Positions 38,201 to 46,501 are shown, counted from the first letter of the stretch. The stretch is DNA of 64,000 nucleotides from Streptomyces cucumeris (GCF_024295805.1 NZ_JANCLX010000001.1:508472-572471), one strand, 5' to 3'. Translations and numbers: made by a program. Notes: generated by a model not told the origin, from the letters alone.

Positions 38201-41200
38201 CGGCGACTCCCACCAGCCGAGCTGGCAGGGGGTGGAGACGACCGACTACGACTCGCTCGGCCGGCCCAGAACCGTCACCGACGCGCTGGACCGGACGGCA
38301 GCCACCATCACCTACTCCCCGGCCACGGAAGGACCCCTGACCAGCACGACGGAGGCCGACGCCAAGGGCTACAAGACCTCGACGAGCGTGGATCCCGCTT
38401 CCGGGGCCCCGCTGAAGGTGAGCGACCCCAACGGGAAGGTCACCGAGTCCGCCTACGACGCTCTCGGACGGGTGAGCAAGGTCTGGCTGCCGAACCGGTC
38501 GAAGGTCGCCGGTGACAAACCGAACCACGTCTACCACTACAGCGTCACCAGTTCGGCTCCCTCATGGGTCTCCACCGGCGAGCTGAACGGTGAGGGCGGC
38601 GGGTACAACACCACCTACGAGATCTTCGACAGTCTGCTGCGCTCCCGGCAGGTGCAGGAGCCCTCGCCCACGGGCGGGCGGCTCATCTCTCAGACGCTGT
38701 ACGACGACCGAAGTCTCGCCGTATCCGCCCAGACCGATATCTGGGACGACAAGGCCGCACCCGCGGGCACCCTCGTCCAGACCGACGGCGGTCAGGCCCC
38801 CCTCCAGACCGACACCGGCTACGACGCCGCCGCCCGGCCCACCAAGACCGTCACCAAGGTGCGCGGAGCCGAGCGGTGGCGCACGACCACGGCCTACACC
38901 GGTGACACCGTGCTGGTCACCGCGCCGACGGGCGGCTCCGGGACCGCGGAGGTGACCAATGCCCTGGGCCAGACGGTCGAGCGGCGCACCTACGCGGGCC
39001 CCGCCCCGAGTGGCCACGACTTCGCCGCTGGCACGTACACCTACACCCCGGGCGGGGAGCTGAAGACCCTCCGAGGACCGGACGACGCCACCTGGCGCTA
39101 CTCCTACGACCTGCTCGGCCGCCAGACCGAGGCGGACGACCCCGACAAGGGCACCACCACCACGACGTACGACGCATTGGACCGGGTCACCGCCACCAAG
39201 GACGCCGAGAACCGGACCCTGCTCTACGCGTACGACGAGCTGGACCGCAGGACGGGGCTGTGGCAGAACACGAAGACCGACTCCAACAAGCTCGCCGCAT
39301 GGACCTTCGACAAGCTGGCCAAGGGCCAGGCCGACACCTCGGTCCGCTACGAGGGCGGTGCGAAGGGCAAGGCGTACACCCGGGAAGTCACCCGGTACGA
39401 CAGCCTGTACCGCCCCACGAACAGCCGCTTGGTCCTCCCGGGCGACGACCCCCTCGTCACCGCTGGAGTCCCTGCCGAGCTGGCCTTCTCCACCGGCTAC
39501 CGGCTGGACGGCACCATCAGGCAGAGCTCGGAACCGGCGGTCGGCGCGCTTCCCGAGGAAACGGTCAGCTACACCTACAACGCCACCGGTCAGCAGCTCA
39601 CCCTCAAGGGCGCGACCGGGTACCTCCTGGGCGCCGCCTACGCGCCGACCGGTGAACTCCGTCAGCTCTCCCTGGGACGCTCACCCGCCTCGGACGCCAA
39701 GAAGCTGTACCTCAACCAGGACTACGAGGACGGCACGGCGCGCCTCACTCGCAGCTACGTCACGGACGACGTCCACGGCTACATGCTCCAGGACCTGCGC
39801 TTCGGTCAGGACGACGCGGGCAATGTGACGTCCATCCACGATGGTTCGACGCTCGGCGGCACCGGAAAGTCCGACAACCAGTGCTTCACCTACGACGGTT
39901 ACCAGCGGCTGACGCACGCCTGGACACCCAAATCCGCGGACTGTGCCACCGCCGGCCGTGTTGCCGCCGACCTCGGTGGTGCGGCCCCGTACTGGACCTC
40001 GTACACCTACAACGCGGCCGGTCAGCGGAAGACCGAGACCCAGCACGCATCGGGGGGTGACACCTCCACCTCTTACACCTACGGAACGGGGGCCGGCCAG
40101 CCGCATCCGCTGACCAGGACGGAGACCACCAAACCCGGAGGCACGGCCGCGACCACCGCCTCCTACGGCTACGACAAGTCCGGCAACACCACGACCCGGC
40201 CCGGTACCCAGGCCACCCAGAGCCTCGCCTGGAACGCGGAGGGAGACCTCTCCGCCGCGACAGAACCCAAGGCGGGCGCCAAGCCCGCCACGGGCACCGG
40301 CTATCTCTACGATGCCGACGGCGAACTCCTGATCCGACGCGCCACGACCGCTGACGGTGACACGGTGCTCTACCTGGGTGCCACCGAAGTCCGTCTGTCG
40401 GTGAAGGGATCGGCCAGGACACTCTCGGCGAGCCGCTACTACACGGCAGCCGATCAGACCGTCGCGGTGCGCACCGCCACGAAGGGGGTCTCCGGCAGCA
40501 AGCTGTGCTTCTTGGCGGGGGACCACCACGAGACGTCCAGCATCGCCGTCGACGCGGCGGACTTCTCCGTCACCAAGCGCTACACGACGCCCTTCGGCGC
40601 TCCGCGGGGCGAGACCCCGAAATCCGGCGCGTGGCCGGACGACAAGGGCTTCCTCGGGAAGCCGGCCGACACCACCACGGGGCTCACCCATATCGGCGCG
40701 CGTGCATACGACCCCTCCATCGGGCAGTTCATCAGCGTCGACCCCGTCCTCGCCCCCGACCAGCCCCAGTCGCTGAACGGCTACAGCTACGCCAACCAGC
40801 ACCCCGCCACCGACGCCGACCCCACGGGCCTGTGGATCGACGACGGCACCGGCCACTCCCTGCCCCGCCAGGACGACAGCCACGGTGACCACAACCGCTA
40901 CTCCGACGGCTGGAAGCCGGACCGGAACGGGAAGCCATGGTCGGGGGGTGGCGACCCGGGGTGGCGCAATCGAAGCGGTACGGCCTCCACCTCCTCCTCG
41001 TATCCCACCCCCGCCCCCAGCCCGGGACCGCCGCCCAGGCCCGGTCCCTACAAGGACACCAAGGCGGGTACGGGACTCTTCGGATTCTTCGTCACGGTCG
41101 TCAAGGTCTTGGGCCCGAATGTGGGCGCGTGGAAGGGCTGCAGTGACTTCGAGCTCTCCTCGTGCGGCTCGGCTGCGCTGGACCTTCCTGCGTTCAAGCC

Positions 41201-42068
41201 TCTGAAAGCCTTCAAGTACGCGAATAAGCTGAGGAAGGGTGAGAAACGGGCCGAGGAGTCGGCCGACGCCGGAAAGAAGGCTCTCGGCAGCTGTCTCCAT
41301 AGCTTCACCGCCGGTACGGATGTCGAGCTCGCAGGTGGTGAGCACAAGGCCATCGAGGATGTCGATGTCGGTGACGAAGTACTCGCCACGGACCCGGAAA
41401 CCGGCAAGACCGAGGCGCGCCCCGTGGTCGACACGATCATCACCGACCACGACAAGTCCTTCACCGACCTGACGGTCAGCACCCCTGAAGGCAAAGCCTC
41501 CATCATCGCCACCGACACCCATCCGTTCTGGGTCACCGACCCGGGACATTGGGTCGATGCCGGTGACCTCGAAGCGGGCGCGAAACTGCGGACGAACAAG
41601 GGTGCGTCCGTCGAGGTCGTGGCCGTACGGCACTTCCGTAAGCAGCAGCGCACGTACGATCTGACCGTTGATCGCGTCCACACGTACTATGTGCTGGCGG
41701 GGGCCACGCCGGTACTCGTTCACAACAGCAACTGCGGTGTGGGTGACGCCCTAAAGGGCTGGCAAACGCGATACTTCCAGATGGGTGACCAGCATCTGCG
41801 CCTGACCAAAGAGCGGATGCAGCACATACTGGAGCGTCACCACCCTTCGTACCGCAGGGGGCCGGACAAGGCGACGCAGACAAATTTCAGGAAGAACATG
41901 TCGATCCAAGACGTCGAGGGCGCGATTAGCAGCGTTACTCAACAGAATCGTGGACTCATTTCGAGTCGAGGAGTCAGCGACAGCTATCAGGTGGAAGGCG
42001 TTTACGGAGGGGTGACCTACACGATGGGAATTAGCAATGGCAGAATTGGCCAGTTCTACCCGCACTGA
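35208..42068 (+). CDS. RHS-repeat polymorphic toxin with Hint domain and EndoU-like tip
   Basis: The 2286-residue secreted protein starts with a signal peptide (RRRVGTVVGLAMLPGLLSP, about 12-30). After it come a SpvB/TcdB-like N-terminal region (about 240-700) and YD repeats (about 850-1750, for example YDALGRVSKVW and YDLLGRQTEADDPDKGTT). The RHS core motif is at about 1840-1875 (IGQFISVDPVLAP, then NGYSYANQHPATDADPTG). The Hint (pretoxin) domain runs from Cys2029 (CLHSFTAGTDVEL) through TDTHPFW to VHN at 2171-2173, the expected self-cleavage site. The last 113 residues are the toxin. Their MQHILERHHPSY, TQTNF, and GVTYTMGISNGRIGQFYP patterns resemble bacterial EndoU ribonucleases (inference). 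Codons 27 and 829 are TTA. The start GTG shares a base with the LamG stop. Confidence 0.9.
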   Translation: MSVMVRRSSRWRRRVGTVVGLAMLPGLLSPVVSEATESPLGRPELAAPHPDRVVPFSPKTDRSTAAVIRKAEQSDRSAAQRARREQERKVTWPTADKARLTASRGGTDSASPGDLPVTLRSPGTTSGAASSLDIQVLGQQAARAAGVRGVVLTATARPDGGRAQLDLFYREFASAYGGDWAGRLRIVQLPSCALSTPRKARCRTQTPVRSTNARGTEQLRGKLSFAATPGGETKVLALAAGTKSGGGDYKATPLSASSTWEAGGSSGSFTWSYPLRTPPAAAGPAPDLSIAYDSGSVDGRTANTNNQGSWIGEGFDLTSSFVERKYGSCADDGHDDKFDLCWKYDNASLVLNGKATELVKDDTTGTWRLKGDDASTVRHTTGAKNGDDDGEYWTVITGDGTKYVFGLDKLDGAGADDRTDSVWTVPVFGDDEGELGYSSGDSFAGRDKKQAWRWNLDYVEDTHGNAMTYWYAAEHNNYAKNGKDDPGTDYIRGGYLKEIRYGQRANALFAASPAASDKVTFTVAERCTASGDGCDTLDKDHRDNWPDVPFDAVCKDGDKCTGNVGPSFFTRKRLTGITTHFWNAAASPPAYQAVESWSLTQRYLDPGDTGDSSDQSLWLDEIKHTGKGGSDIALDPVKFSHTWLTNRVDGARDDILSLEKPRVKAITSETGAQTVVDYLPQECVAKTKLPASPDTNTMRCFPVYWSPNGAKDPQLDWFHKYPVSGVRTTDPHGGSEAVAHTYLYDGGGAWHYNDDPMTPAKERTWSVWRGYRKVTDLTGTSDGLRSKTVSAYLRGMDGDRKEDGTSRSVKASGVTAPAIEDRDQYAGFLRESVTYNGDTEVSGVINDPWSKRTATQHKSYADTEAYYVRTAATHERTRITSGVSPVDRVRTTATTYDDYGMATSVEDSGDDAVKGDETCARTWYARNAGSGINSLVSRAQMVAKRCSVATAELDLPRDSGSSGDVVSDTATAYDTTTWTADQKPTKGEVRWTGRAKGYGDSHQPSWQGVETTDYDSLGRPRTVTDALDRTAATITYSPATEGPLTSTTEADAKGYKTSTSVDPASGAPLKVSDPNGKVTESAYDALGRVSKVWLPNRSKVAGDKPNHVYHYSVTSSAPSWVSTGELNGEGGGYNTTYEIFDSLLRSRQVQEPSPTGGRLISQTLYDDRSLAVSAQTDIWDDKAAPAGTLVQTDGGQAPLQTDTGYDAAARPTKTVTKVRGAERWRTTTAYTGDTVLVTAPTGGSGTAEVTNALGQTVERRTYAGPAPSGHDFAAGTYTYTPGGELKTLRGPDDATWRYSYDLLGRQTEADDPDKGTTTTTYDALDRVTATKDAENRTLLYAYDELDRRTGLWQNTKTDSNKLAAWTFDKLAKGQADTSVRYEGGAKGKAYTREVTRYDSLYRPTNSRLVLPGDDPLVTAGVPAELAFSTGYRLDGTIRQSSEPAVGALPEETVSYTYNATGQQLTLKGATGYLLGAAYAPTGELRQLSLGRSPASDAKKLYLNQDYEDGTARLTRSYVTDDVHGYMLQDLRFGQDDAGNVTSIHDGSTLGGTGKSDNQCFTYDGYQRLTHAWTPKSADCATAGRVAADLGGAAPYWTSYTYNAAGQRKTETQHASGGDTSTSYTYGTGAGQPHPLTRTETTKPGGTAATTASYGYDKSGNTTTRPGTQATQSLAWNAEGDLSAATEPKAGAKPATGTGYLYDADGELLIRRATTADGDTVLYLGATEVRLSVKGSARTLSASRYYTAADQTVAVRTATKGVSGSKLCFLAGDHHETSSIAVDAADFSVTKRYTTPFGAPRGETPKSGAWPDDKGFLGKPADTTTGLTHIGARAYDPSIGQFISVDPVLAPDQPQSLNGYSYANQHPATDADPTGLWIDDGTGHSLPRQDDSHGDHNRYSDGWKPDRNGKPWSGGGDPGWRNRSGTASTSSSYPTPAPSPGPPPRPGPYKDTKAGTGLFGFFVTVVKVLGPNVGAWKGCSDFELSSCGSAALDLPAFKPLKAFKYANKLRKGEKRAEESADAGKKALGSCLHSFTAGTDVELAGGEHKAIEDVDVGDEVLATDPETGKTEARPVVDTIITDHDKSFTDLTVSTPEGKASIIATDTHPFWVTDPGHWVDAGDLEAGAKLRTNKGASVEVVAVRHFRKQQRTYDLTVDRVHTYYVLAGATPVLVHNSNCGVGDALKGWQTRYFQMGDQHLRLTKERMQHILERHHPSYRRGPDKATQTNFRKNMSIQDVEGAISSVTQQNRGLISSRGVSDSYQVEGVYGGVTYTMGISNGRIGQFYPH

Positions 42069-42074
42069 TGACCG

Positions 42075-42743
42075 ATGATCGTTGTCGAGAGCTACGCGAT
42101 GATCCGCCCCCACGAGTTCATTCGATTCGAGTCGGTGCAGGATACCTCGACAGAGATTGACCTGATTGAAGGCGCAGTCGAGATTACTATTGGCGACTGT
42201 GTTCTGGTCGATACTCGACTCTGGGACTACCTGTACCCCTTGTGGGCCTACCTGGCAGATTCTGTTTCGACGCTACGGGTGACGGGGGCAGGCTCCTTCA
42301 GGTTCCCGGACCAGCCCATCCAGGTTGAATTTGATCGAGTATCTAAGGGGGTGCTACAGATAACTGTCTCTGGGGATGGACAGACTAGAAAGGCCATCGC
42401 TAATGAGTCCGAGTTTCTTCAGGCTCTGCGTTCGCGCGGCTCGGATTTCTTTAGCGAGCTCTCAGCTCACTTTCCCGCAGAGCGGGCCCTGATCGAACGT
42501 AGTTGGAAGAAGCTTCTGCATGATCCGGTCGACTCCTTGCTGACCGATATCCCGTGGGAGGAACGCGTTGGCGAGAGGCAGTCATCCGCTTTTCGCCAAG
42601 CGGAGCGAGCTGTGGGTCGCCGCATGAACACTGCGCAGCGTGAGCGGCTGATTTCCGATGTAGCGGGACGGCGGCTGCCTTTCGGCGAGTTGGTCTCACG
42701 CGCTGAACGTGAGCTGTGCGGCGCACAGCCGGGCAGTTCCTGA
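42075..42743 (+). CDS. Candidate immunity protein for the RHS toxin
   Basis: The 222-residue protein has no sure family match. It begins 6 bases after the toxin gene, the normal place for immunity genes. The first 120 residues are acidic and beta-rich (FESVQDTSTEIDLIEGAVEI, then TLRVTGAGSFRFPDQPIQVEF), and the rest is helical and charged (SFAELIERSWKK-like, RQAERAVGRRMNTAQRERL). GC content is near 55%, well below the genome average, which indicates recent transfer together with the toxin tip. It should bind and neutralise the EndoU-like domain in the cytoplasm. The start ATG at 42075 was chosen for its closeness to the toxin stop. One at 42099 is possible. Confidence 0.65.
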   Translation: MIVVESYAMIRPHEFIRFESVQDTSTEIDLIEGAVEITIGDCVLVDTRLWDYLYPLWAYLADSVSTLRVTGAGSFRFPDQPIQVEFDRVSKGVLQITVSGDGQTRKAIANESEFLQALRSRGSDFFSELSAHFPAERALIERSWKKLLHDPVDSLLTDIPWEERVGERQSSAFRQAERAVGRRMNTAQRERLISDVAGRRLPFGELVSRAERELCGAQPGSS

Positions 42744-42770
42744 CATCGTGTGCGTTCGCGGTAGCGAAAC

Positions 42771-42804
42771 TGGAGCCCCATCAGCTGTCGCTGATGGGGC
42801 TCCA
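42771..42804 (+). terminator. Strong intrinsic terminator after the immunity gene
   Basis: A 15-bp perfect stem (TGGAGCCCCATCAGC, 42771-42785, with 42790-42804) closes a TGTC loop 28 bases after the stop. It should end the LamG-RHS-immunity transcript. Confidence 0.85.
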
Positions 42805-42824
42805 GTGGCTTCTAACGGCACGCC

Positions 42825-43141
42825 ATGGTCGTGGGCGACGCGCGTACCGTCGTCCGGAAGGCCGACGAGGACGCCCAGTCGCCCAAGGCATGGAAGAGCA
42901 CCGGGCGGCCGAGTGACGACAACTGGAACCGCCACCGCATGGACGTAGCACGCGCCCACACCCGCACCGGCGACCTGACCGCAGCCATGGACGAGCTGAC
43001 CGGGGTCCGCCGAGCATCCCCCGGTGGCTTCAGCATCAGCACGTGGCCGCCGAGACCATGCAGGAGATCCTGAAGAAGCGCAAGCGCACCCTCACCGCCG
43101 AGGTGCGCGACATGGCCTCCTACCTGGGCGTCGTCGGATAG
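42825..43141 (+). pseudogene. Remnant of an XRE-type transcriptional regulator C-terminus
   Basis: The frame at 42825 encodes a helical fragment (DDNWNRHRMDVARAHTRTGD, then LTAAMDELTGVRRASP) and stops making sense near 43020. In another frame the sequence continues as WLQHQHVAAETMQEILKKRK and ends EVRDMASYLGVVG before a TAG at 43139-43141. Together these resemble the C-terminal tetratricopeptide-like part of Streptomyces XRE regulators of the kind found next to DUF gene pairs. No N-terminal DNA-binding domain is present, so it is a truncated and frameshifted remnant. It sits between the two toxin modules. Confidence 0.6.
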
Positions 43142-43295
43142 CTACCACGCAGCGCAGCACTTCGCACGCTCCGTGTAGCAAACTGCCCTGGCTCATACAT
43201 GGAGTGACGGGCAGTCAGCTCCTACGGTCACCGTGTCCCTATCAGCGACCCAGCCGGGGGTGCACGGTGACCAAACCCAGGAGCGACGCGGACGC

Positions 43296-43637
43296 ATGCG
43301 GCGCCGGGAACTGTACGACGCGGCAACAGGCTTGGCCGGTCCCCGCTTACTGCCGTGGACCACCCCGGACGGGCGCCCCTGCTACCTCAGCACCGACGGC
43401 AGGGGCTACCTGTCCACACTCGCCGACAGCATCGAAGCCGTCCAACTCGGCATGAGCGAAGAACTGCTGGAACACGCCCGCGAAGTCCTGGCGCCCGGCG
43501 CACGAGCCCTGTCGGCCACCGAGTACCGCTGGACCGCCTCCCGACTGGCCGAAGCCCTCACCGACGCGCTCCGGGTGGCCGAATCGCGCGGACAGTGCAT
43601 CCCGGACCCGCAGGAAGAGACGGCCGAGCATGCCTGA
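43296..43637 (+). CDS. Conserved small Streptomyces protein of unknown function
   Basis: The 113-residue protein begins MRRRELYDAATGLAGPRLLP and continues with TTPDGRPCYLSTDGRGYLS, then helices carrying SATEYRWTASRLAEALTDAL. I recognise the type from actinobacterial XRE-regulator neighbourhoods but know of no function. It is soluble, with no signal or membrane segment. The ATG at 43296 was preferred, with GGAG 12 bases upstream. A longer frame from 43233 is possible. The last 8 bases overlap the next gene, so the two are coupled. It follows an XRE remnant, the usual partner of such genes. Confidence 0.6.
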   Translation: MRRRELYDAATGLAGPRLLPWTTPDGRPCYLSTDGRGYLSTLADSIEAVQLGMSEELLEHAREVLAPGARALSATEYRWTASRLAEALTDALRVAESRGQCIPDPQEETAEHA

Positions 43638-43905
43638 CCCGGCAACCACCGGCACGCCTGCCCGTAAGCGCTACCGCTTCTGCGAGTACCACGTGACCGC
43701 CGCCGTGGACCCTATGGCCCTGCCCACCTTCGAGGCCGTCTGCGTCACCGGCGAAGACCACGACTGCGGCGCCACCTCCGGCGAACTCCACGCCGAGGAG
43801 GACCTGACCCGCTGGATCGCCGAGCACTGCGCCGAGACCGGCCACGACTTCTACCACCGCACCACCCGCGCCACCCTCCGGGCTGAACCCGGCGCCTGGC
43901 AGTAG
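43630..43905 (+). CDS. DUF7848-like small protein
   Basis: The 91-residue protein starts at an ATG inside the previous gene. KRYRFCEYHVTAAVDPMAL and the ending TRATLRAEPGAWQ fit the small Streptomyces family I know as DUF7848. A Cys/His-containing middle (CVTGEDHDCGATSGELH and EHCAETGHDFYHR) suggests metal binding, but this is a guess. It makes a two-gene unit with the preceding gene and lies upstream of the orphan toxin cassette. Functional data for the family are unknown to me. Confidence 0.65.
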   Translation: MPDPATTGTPARKRYRFCEYHVTAAVDPMALPTFEAVCVTGEDHDCGATSGELHAEEDLTRWIAEHCAETGHDFYHRTTRATLRAEPGAWQ

Positions 43906-44043
43906 CGGCCCTTCCGCCGCCCGTACGTCCTGACGGCAGTAGCGACGGCAACAACCACGGATCTCCCCGCACACCCACGGACAACAGCGGAACGCAAAAC
44001 CAGCGCTGACCAGCGTTGAAGCAGGTAGAGGGGTACCGCGTAG

Positions 44044-44100
44044 CACACGTACTATGTGCTGGCCGGGGATGCGCCGGTCCTCGTCCACAACAGCAATTGC
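44044..44100 (+). repeat. Copy of the RHS Hint-tail sequence (with 41679-41735)
   Basis: These 57 bases match 41679-41735 at 50 positions. They encode the last residues of the Hint domain up to VHNSNC, the point where toxin tips are exchanged. Such homology allows recombination to put the orphan tip in place of the current one. Confidence 0.9.
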
Positions 44101-44360
44101 AACTCTCTCACACGTGCACATGCTGATGATGTTGCGCAGTTCTTGGGGTACACAAGAACTAAGATGAAGTCCGCGGGCGGAGCCTCGTTTTGGGAGAACA
44201 AGAAGGCTGGCGGCGGGCAGCCTCGGTACATCACCTACGACAGGACTGGGCATAACAAGCAGGCTTCCAGTCGACCAAGAATTCGGCTCGGGACGGAACA
44301 TATGGGCTGGACATATCTTCGACAGGAAAGGTGTTGGGCCTCAAGTGGCTAGCCAAATGA
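44044..44360 (+). pseudogene. Orphan toxin tip (Ntox21-like) with frameshift
   Basis: The segment starts with a near-copy of the RHS gene Hint tail (HTYYVLAGDAPVLVHNSNC) immediately after a TAG stop, so it has no start of its own except GTG at 44056. It then encodes a different toxin (ADDVAQFLGYTRTKMKSAGG, PRYITYDRTGHNKQ) that resembles the Ntox21 type. After GHNKQ the frame changes: the continuation GFQSTKNSARDGTYGLDISS, then VLGLKWLAK and TGA at 44358-44360, is in another frame, with some residues missing between. It is therefore inactive as it stands. The TGA overlaps the next gene's ATG as ATGA, which is the original toxin-immunity junction. Confidence 0.75.
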
Positions 44361-45183
44361 CAGCCGAACTTGTCGTCAGCCCGAGTGACCAGCATGTGCG
44401 AGTCTCCTTGGCGGAGGCACTGGCCTGGAGCGCGTACGCGGCGGACTTGAGGAGGCTGCTCGGCGTGGTGGTCGAGCAGTGCGGAGTTGACCGTCTTGAG
44501 GTCACCGAGTTGCTGGTCAGCCAACCACTCCCTGTCCGGTACGGGGGGCTCCGCAACGGGGTTCAGGTCAACCCGGTGGAGGCGATCAATCTTGCCGAAC
44601 GGATGGCCGCCGGGTTCGGTCCGTACTGCCGACTGGTCGCGCCGGGGCGGCTGCGTGTCGAGTCGGGATGGGATGGGGCGATCCATCTCTCCATGGATCC
44701 AGCGGCAGCCAATTCGCTTACCGGACTCGCCGGCGACAGCCTGTTTCTTGAGTGGCGCGCCTCGGAACCGGATCCTGAGGAGGAGCTAGGCCGTGTCGAT
44801 GATGTCGTGGATGACGAGTTCTGGAATTCAGTGCGGGTAGCGGCCGACGGGCTGGTGCTCTTGTGCGAGCGCTGGGCGCATGGGGCCCACGGCTGCCGAT
44901 GGTTCCGGGTGACAGAGGGAATGTGGCGAGGGTGGCACAGGGTGTATGGCCTCGCTCACTCCTATGTGTTGTCGCAGACCCGGACCTGCGGCTTGACGCG
45001 AGCAAATTGGAGGAGGATTTCACCGCGTTCGAAGCTCCGCTCGCGCCTGGCCGGCTTATTCACCGCGCTTACCCGGGAGGGGCCGACAGTCTTTCCGAAG
45101 TGACCGACAGGGGATTGTCGTTCATGTTGGAAGACGCGGTCTTGGGGGAGCGGTGCGCCGTGGTGCCGGATCGGACGGCGTAG
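44357..45183 (+). pseudogene. Immunity gene of the orphan toxin, one-base frameshift
   Basis: The frame starting at the ATG (44357, overlapping the toxin TGA) encodes a globular acidic protein (VSPSDQHVRVSLAEALAWSA, LERMAAGFGPYCRLV-type region, FLEWRASEPDPEEELGRVDD). After VTEG, near residue 187, it becomes unlikely protein. From there a second frame gives the plausible remainder (NVARVAQGVWPRSLLCVVAD, then TAFEAPLAPGRLIHRAYPGG) to a TAG at 45181-45183. Adding one G to the GGG run at 44917-44919 joins the two. It is either a true mutation or a base-calling error in a G run. The family is unknown to me. Confidence 0.65.
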
Positions 45184-45291
45184 TGAGGGCAGCATGGGAG
45201 ATCTCCGGCGAGAGGTGAAGAGCGGGGTTTCCAGCGAGGTGCTCTGTGATGTACGTGAGGCGCCTCGACACCAGTGTCCTATGATCGAAAC

Positions 45292-45621
45292 ATGGGTGTC
45301 GATGTGATCCTTGTGCAGGTTCGCCAAAAGGGGTCAAGCCCCAAGGGGAGGCAGCTCAGCATTCTTGGCGTCGTTTCAGACAACTCGGACTCATTTGCCA
45401 AAATGTGCGACAGCAGTGGCATGCCCACACTGCAGCGGGTGGATCCCTATGGGTCGCTGATCCTCACGGCGCAGCAGATGGACCAGTTCTTGACCGACGT
45501 CGCAGCCCTTCGGAAGAAGGAGCGAAACGCCGCTCATGGGCCGCAACTCGAGCGAATTGAATCCTTCGCCCGACGCTGCGCGGATGATGCGTCGCTGGAA
45601 CTGCACCTTGAAGGTGACTGA
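45292..45621 (+). CDS. Small protein of unknown function downstream of toxin cassettes
   Basis: The 109-residue protein starts MGVDVILVQVRQKGSSPKGR and ends RRCADDASLELHLEGD. I know similar small proteins from Streptomyces genomes but no function. It is soluble and of alpha/beta composition. A TATGAT hexamer (45280-45285) sits 7 bases before the ATG, so transcription could start at the ATG (leaderless). No ribosome site is visible, which agrees. GC content is lower than in the chromosome average, like the other genes of the island. It could be a further immunity or accessory gene, but nothing proves this. Confidence 0.55.
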   Translation: MGVDVILVQVRQKGSSPKGRQLSILGVVSDNSDSFAKMCDSSGMPTLQRVDPYGSLILTAQQMDQFLTDVAALRKKERNAAHGPQLERIESFARRCADDASLELHLEGD

Positions 45622-45657
45622 GCCGCCCGGTCTGCGTCGGGCACGTGCGGCGCGCGG

Positions 45658-46470
45658 TCAGCCGCCCGGGCGGGCGTCCACGAAGAGGCTCTGCATGCTC
45701 CGGCCGATCGGGCCCGTCGTGTCGTGGAGGGTGGCGTCGGCGATGCCCAGGCCGTCGGGGGCGATGGTGGTCTGGGCATCGAGGCAGACCCATTCGCCGG
45801 TCGGGTGGCGGTGGAGGTGGACCGTCAGGTCGGGGTTGATGAAGACGTGGGACCCGAAGTCCAGGACGTTGCTGACGCCGTTGACGGAGTCGGCGGCAGT
45901 GAGGACGCGGTCGAGGGGGGTGATCTTCTCGCCCGCGACCAGCGGCACCCGCATCCGCATCCAGCAGGTCGCCGGGCCCCGGCTGAGATAGGAGCCCGCG
46001 GTGAAGCGGAACTCCATGGCCGTGTGGTAGCCGGTGTCCCAGGGGACCGGGAGGAAGGGCTCGGTGCGGGCGGTCTCCGGGCTTGCGACGGTGGCGGGCG
46101 GGGACACCTCCGGGGCCACCCCCGGTGCGGTGCGGATGCGCACCGCGCGGGCGCGCATCACGGCGTCGCCGCCGTCCGGGGTGAGGGACGCCTCGACCAG
46201 TTCCAGGCTGCGGCCCTCCTTGAGAACACGGGTGGCCACGGTCAGCGGGCGCAGCGGGACGGGGCGCAGGATCTCGAAGGTGATACGGCTGAGCCGCATG
46301 TCCTCGCGGGAGCCGGGGCGGAGTTGGACCGCGCGGCCCAGCAGGGCGGCCGGCGGGCCCGCGTGCTGGCTGTCGGGGTTCCAGGGGCCCCGGGTGAAGG
46401 GCGTGGGGGTGAAGCGTTCCTCGGCGACCTGTTCGAAGAACGCCTCGGTGTCGCTGTCCGGCATGGCCAC
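45658..46470 (-). CDS. Thioesterase-family protein (double hotdog, TesB-like)
   Basis: The 270-residue protein has two hotdog halves: EAFFEQVAEERFTPTPFTRG and HAGPPAALLGRAVQLRPGSR in the first, and the second half with SVNGVSNVLDFGSHVFINPD (about 200-219) and LHRHPTGEWVCLDAQTTIAP (about 224-243). This is the pattern of actinobacterial acyl-CoA thioesterase II-like proteins, which hydrolyse acyl-CoA. The GTG at 46470 has AGGAG seven bases upstream and was preferred to the ATG at 46464. A well-formed promoter (46502-46530) with a TetR-like palindrome lies just upstream. Confidence 0.8.
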   Translation of the reverse strand: MAMPDSDTEAFFEQVAEERFTPTPFTRGPWNPDSQHAGPPAALLGRAVQLRPGSREDMRLSRITFEILRPVPLRPLTVATRVLKEGRSLELVEASLTPDGGDAVMRARAVRIRTAPGVAPEVSPPATVASPETARTEPFLPVPWDTGYHTAMEFRFTAGSYLSRGPATCWMRMRVPLVAGEKITPLDRVLTAADSVNGVSNVLDFGSHVFINPDLTVHLHRHPTGEWVCLDAQTTIAPDGLGIADATLHDTTGPIGRSMQSLFVDARPGG

Positions 46471-46501
46471 GTCTCGGCTCCTGTCTCGCCCGGGGACCCC
46501 C

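Noticed and set aside
43906..44043. Attachment site or tRNA remnant before the orphan cassette
   Set aside because: No tRNA structure, integrase gene or repeat partner was found in the window.
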